From Streptosporangiaceae bacterium (lineage in GTDB: Bacteria; Actinomycetota; Actinomycetes; Streptosporangiales; Streptosporangiaceae), in contig JASHXW010000174.1 of the NCBI GenBank assembly GCA_030043395.1, forward strand, positions 1-6,584: DNA of 6,584 nt. The letters run 5' to 3'. Of this stretch, positions 4,018 through 6,584 are shown one piece after another (position 1 is the first letter of the stretch; every line of letters begins with the position of its first letter). Made by a program: the position numbers and the translations under genes. The notes under the pieces were generated by a model. That model ran no database searches. It was given only the letters and a program-made list of their open reading frames with translations, and was not told the DNA's origin.

Positions 4018-6208
4018 GCGCGGGCCGTCAACGAGCGGGCGGGCAGCGGGGAGCCGACCCTCGCGGAGCGGTCTGGCCGCGACAGTCGCTGATGCCGCTC
4101 GCGTAGACCGGTCCGAGCTTCGCCCGGTCACGGCCGCCAAGGCCTCCGCTGGCGTGATCATCCCGCTCGCGGCAGGTATCGCGGTCGGCCAGCCGCTGAT
4201 CGGGGCGACGGCGTCCTTCGGAGCCCAGAGCGTCGGGATTCCGCTGATCACTGCCGGGCCGCGGATACCGGCCAGGACGATGCTCGCGACCAGCGTCTGC
4301 ATGGGCGCAGCCACCTTCGTCGGCTCTGTCTCCGGGCTCGTGCCTGTCGTGCACCTGCTGGTGCTCGCCGCCGTGGGGTTCGTGGCTGGCTTGCTTGTTG
4401 CCGCCGGGCGTGGCGCGACGCAGGTCGGGGTCAATGCCATGGTCGCCTTGCTGGTGTTCGGAAGGCTCACCGCCGACCCTGGCACGGCCGCGATCCATGC
4501 GAGCTGGGTTCTCGGGGGCGGGCTGTTCCAGACCGGCCTCGCCGTACTCATCCGGTCCCCGCACCCGCTGCGCGCACAGCGGACCGCGCTGGCCGCCGCC
4601 TACGAGGCGCTGGCCGACGCCGCAGAACAAGATCAGGTTCCGATTCAGGTCGCAGAAGCCGCGGTGGTGGCCCGGGATGCGGTAGCCGCGCGGGATCCGG
4701 TGAGCCCCTTGCTGCAGGTCGACGACCGGCCGGAAACCGAGCCGCTGCGCGGCCTCGCCGACGAGCTCGACCGGGTCAGGCAGGAGTTGCACGCCCTGCA
4801 CTTCCAGCGCATCCAGCTCGCACCGGGCGGTGACCGCTTGGTGGTCGACAGTTCCCTCACCCTGGTGTCCCAGGCCCTGCGCGAAATCAGCGCGGCGCTG
4901 GCGCAGCGCCGTCCAGCGGACGGAGTCGATCCGATCGCGGCCGACGTGCTTGCGCGCTCCGACGACCTCCGCGATAGCCGGCCGGACGACCCGACGGCAC
5001 GATTCTGCGGCATTCGCCTAGCGGCCCTGGCCGGCCAGCTCAAGGCAGTGAACCGGATGGTGGCGATCCTTGCCGGAGTCCGCCGGATCGCCGTTCCCGT
5101 GGCGGCCGCGAACGTCGCGGACGCGATCATCGTGATGCCAGGCGAGCTGATGTCGGTCTTCCGCCAGCTCGTCGCCGCGTCATCGCCGTCCTCGCCGGCA
5201 TTCAGGCACGCGGTGCGGCTTGCGGTGGTCATTCCGGTGGCAACCGAGATCGCCAGGCTGCTGCCCTGGCAGCGTGCCTACTGGCTACCCCTGACCTGCG
5301 TCATCGTGCTGAAGCCGGATTTCTCGGCCACGATCGGCCGCGGTGTCGCCCGCCTGATCGGCACGACCGTCGGAGTGATCGCCGCTGTCGCGATCGTCGC
5401 TACGCTGCACCCGGCCGGGATCACCCTCATCCTGCTCATCGCGGTCTGCTCCTGGATCGGCTACACGGTCTTCGTCGCGAACTACGCGATCTACGCGGTC
5501 TTCCTGACCGCGTTCGTCATCTTGCTGGTCTCGGCCGCCGAGGCAAGCGCGGTCACGGCGGTGGAGAACCGGGCGGGCGACACGCTGATCGGCGGATGCC
5601 TGGCCATCGTCGCTTACCTGGTCTGGCCAACGTGGGAGGCCAGGGCGCTGCAGGTCGCGACAGCCGATCGGTTCCAAGCCATGCGCAACTACCTGAACGC
5701 TGTCCTGCAGGCTTACCTGGACCCAGCCGCGTTCAAGCCGGGTGAGCTAGCCAGGCTCGCCGCCACCACCCGGCGGGCGCAGTCGTCGGTCGCGGCCTCG
5801 TTCCAGCGCGCCCGGGGCGAGCCTGCCTTCAGCAGGCCTGATCTGGCGCATTACACAGAGATCCTGGCGGCCGGGCGCCGGATCGTGGCAGGCACCCAGG
5901 CGCTGGCCAGCCACCTGCACGACGCGAAGGAACTGGTCGCAGTGCCGGCGGCCGCCGCAATCGCCGGCCAGATCGACGTGGCGATGATGGCGCTGGTAGC
6001 GGCCCTGCGGACTCGAGAGCCGCCCGCACCCCTGCCTGACTTGCGGCAGGCGCAACGTCAGCTGACGAAGGCAACCGCCCCTGGGGAGACGCTCGGGCAG
6101 CGCCGCGGCGCGATCCTCGCAGCCCTGCTTGACCCGCTCGTCGACGCCATCGACACCGCCGCTGAGCTGCTCGGCGGCGCCCAGCAAGCCGAGCCCGGGC
6201 CGCGCTAA
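3971..6208 (+). CDS. FUSC-family (YccS/fusaric-acid-resistance-like) integral membrane protein
   Basis: This 745-residue protein has the duplicated layout of FUSC proteins. A first hydrophobic block at about 58-195 holds some six membrane segments, and a soluble, acidic, probably helical region covers about 196-408. A second block follows at about 411-552, and a soluble C-terminal part at 553-745. The second block carries the family signature, LPWQRAYWLPLTCVIVLKPD (431-450) followed by FSATIGRGVARLIGTTVGV (451-469), and VENRAGDTLIGG (531-542). Relatives include YccS, YhfK, AaeB and fusaric acid resistance proteins, some of which export aromatic acids; the cargo here is unknown. The first 50 or so residues are arginine-rich (MRGRAIRGRTRRSRSTRG) and encoded by a tandem repeat. 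No ATG, GTG or TTG occurs in frame between 3971 and the first membrane segment, so 3971 is kept; GGCGGAG lies 7 nt before it. It follows the repair gene by 23 bp. Confidence 0.88.
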   Translation: MRGRAIRGRTRRSRSTRGPSTSGRAAGSRPSRSGLAATVADAARVDRSELRPVTAAKASAGVIIPLAAGIAVGQPLIGATASFGAQSVGIPLITAGPRIPARTMLATSVCMGAATFVGSVSGLVPVVHLLVLAAVGFVAGLLVAAGRGATQVGVNAMVALLVFGRLTADPGTAAIHASWVLGGGLFQTGLAVLIRSPHPLRAQRTALAAAYEALADAAEQDQVPIQVAEAAVVARDAVAARDPVSPLLQVDDRPETEPLRGLADELDRVRQELHALHFQRIQLAPGGDRLVVDSSLTLVSQALREISAALAQRRPADGVDPIAADVLARSDDLRDSRPDDPTARFCGIRLAALAGQLKAVNRMVAILAGVRRIAVPVAAANVADAIIVMPGELMSVFRQLVAASSPSSPAFRHAVRLAVVIPVATEIARLLPWQRAYWLPLTCVIVLKPDFSATIGRGVARLIGTTVGVIAAVAIVATLHPAGITLILLIAVCSWIGYTVFVANYAIYAVFLTAFVILLVSAAEASAVTAVENRAGDTLIGGCLAIVAYLVWPTWEARALQVATADRFQAMRNYLNAVLQAYLDPAAFKPGELARLAATTRRAQSSVAASFQRARGEPAFSRPDLAHYTEILAAGRRIVAGTQALASHLHDAKELVAVPAAAAIAGQIDVAMMALVAALRTREPPAPLPDLRQAQRQLTKATAPGETLGQRRGAILAALLDPLVDAIDTAAELLGGAQQAEPGPR

Positions 6209-6212
6209 CTGC

Positions 6213-6584
6213 CTACCACGCCACGTCGCCGATGCCGAAGCGGCCGCTGTCGGTCAGCAGCAGATGGCGGCCGGTCAGGTGGCCGTCCTTGATGGTCGCG
6301 ACCCACAAAGCCGGCTGGCGGTTCCCGAGCAGGTACAGGACGCGATCGCCGTCGGGGGCAAACGCCGCTGGCAGTGCCGACCCGGGCAGGCTGGCGACGC
6401 GGAGACCGCGCACGCCTCTGGCCGTCAGCGTGATCTCATGGACCGGGCTGGATGATGGCCCGTTCCGGCGCGCGATCAGGAAGCTGCGCGGGGCGCCGTA
6501 GTCACCGCTAATCAGGATCGCGTCGTTTGACCATCGCCGCGGAACGTACCTTGGCTGGGCGGACAATCCATGCGAAGTGATTTT
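6213..6584 (-). CDS. C-terminal end of a beta-propeller-like (TolB/WD40-type) protein, partial
   Basis: The minus-strand frame is open from the right edge to TAG 6215-6213, giving 123 residues; the N-terminal part lies outside the window. Two blade-like units are visible: RRWSNDAILISGDYGAPRSF, and AFAPDGDRVLYLLGNRQPAL continuing into WVATI. The second holds the APDGDRVLYL pattern typical of TolB/PD40-type propeller repeats. The protein ends GIGDVAW. A TTG at 6566 could be taken as a start, but the frame continues upstream of it without a stop and no Shine-Dalgarno sequence precedes it, so a longer gene is more likely. Its stop is 4 bp from that of the convergent FUSC gene. Whether it is secreted or part of a larger peptidase or lipoprotein cannot be seen. 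Confidence 0.6.
   Translation of the reverse strand, partial: KITSHGLSAQPRYVPRRWSNDAILISGDYGAPRSFLIARRNGPSSSPVHEITLTARGVRGLRVASLPGSALPAAFAPDGDRVLYLLGNRQPALWVATIKDGHLTGRHLLLTDSGRFGIGDVAW

Noticed and set aside
3387..4031. Minus-strand frame of 214 codons opposite the repair gene
   Set aside because: Its apparent internal repeats come from the 15-bp tandem repeat; the rest mirrors HhH-GPD coding sequence.
4028..4801. Minus-strand frame of 257 codons opposite the FUSC gene
   Set aside because: Antisense shadow rich in G, R and D with no hydrophobic or domain pattern.
5821..5837. GCCTGC/GCAGGC hairpin with a 5-nt loop
   Set aside because: Lies inside the FUSC coding region with no T-run; chance palindromes are common in GC-rich coding DNA.

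Overview
The window comes from a high-GC Gram-positive genome, most likely an actinomycete. The reading frames are strongly G/C-biased at third positions, GTG and TTG starts occur, the Shine-Dalgarno sequences are strong, and the gene families (helix-turn-helix/citrate synthase fusion, cysteine-free HhH-GPD repair protein, long FUSC membrane protein, VapBC) fit that group. Species cannot be told from this sequence. No RNA gene, insertion sequence or CRISPR array was found.

Layout. (1) Positions 1-866, minus strand: most of a citrate-synthase-family protein with an N-terminal DNA-binding helix-turn-helix; its C-terminal end lies beyond the left edge. (2) Positions 867-991: a divergent promoter region, markedly AT-rich in its middle, carrying palindromic motifs and a good promoter with a 19-nt spacer. 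(3) Positions 992-2218, plus strand: a homocitrate/isopropylmalate/Re-citrate-synthase-like enzyme without the LeuA regulatory domain. (4) Positions 2323-2993: a complete vapBC toxin-antitoxin pair with a probably leaderless antitoxin and a dyad over its start. (5) Positions 3031-3219, minus strand: a 62-residue two-helix membrane protein. (6) Positions 3220-3374: a second divergent region holding two dyads. (7) Positions 3375-6208, plus strand: a likely two-gene operon of an HhH-GPD base-excision-repair-like protein and a 745-residue FUSC-family membrane protein, whose start lies in a 15-bp tandem repeat. (8) Positions 6213-6584, minus strand: the C-terminal end of a beta-propeller-like protein running off the right edge, only 4 bp from the FUSC stop.

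How the genes may work together. The most coherent unit is the divergent pair at the left. Two enzymes from unrelated folds, both of which condense acetyl-CoA-type donors with 2-oxo acids, share one control region, and one of them carries its own DNA-binding domain. This suggests a metabolic enzyme that also acts as a regulator, although its substrate and regulatory role are not known from the sequence. The vapBC pair looks like a self-contained inserted module: it uses AGA, ATA and CGA codons that are rare in its neighbours. The remaining genes are ordinary chromosomal accessory genes of poorly defined function.
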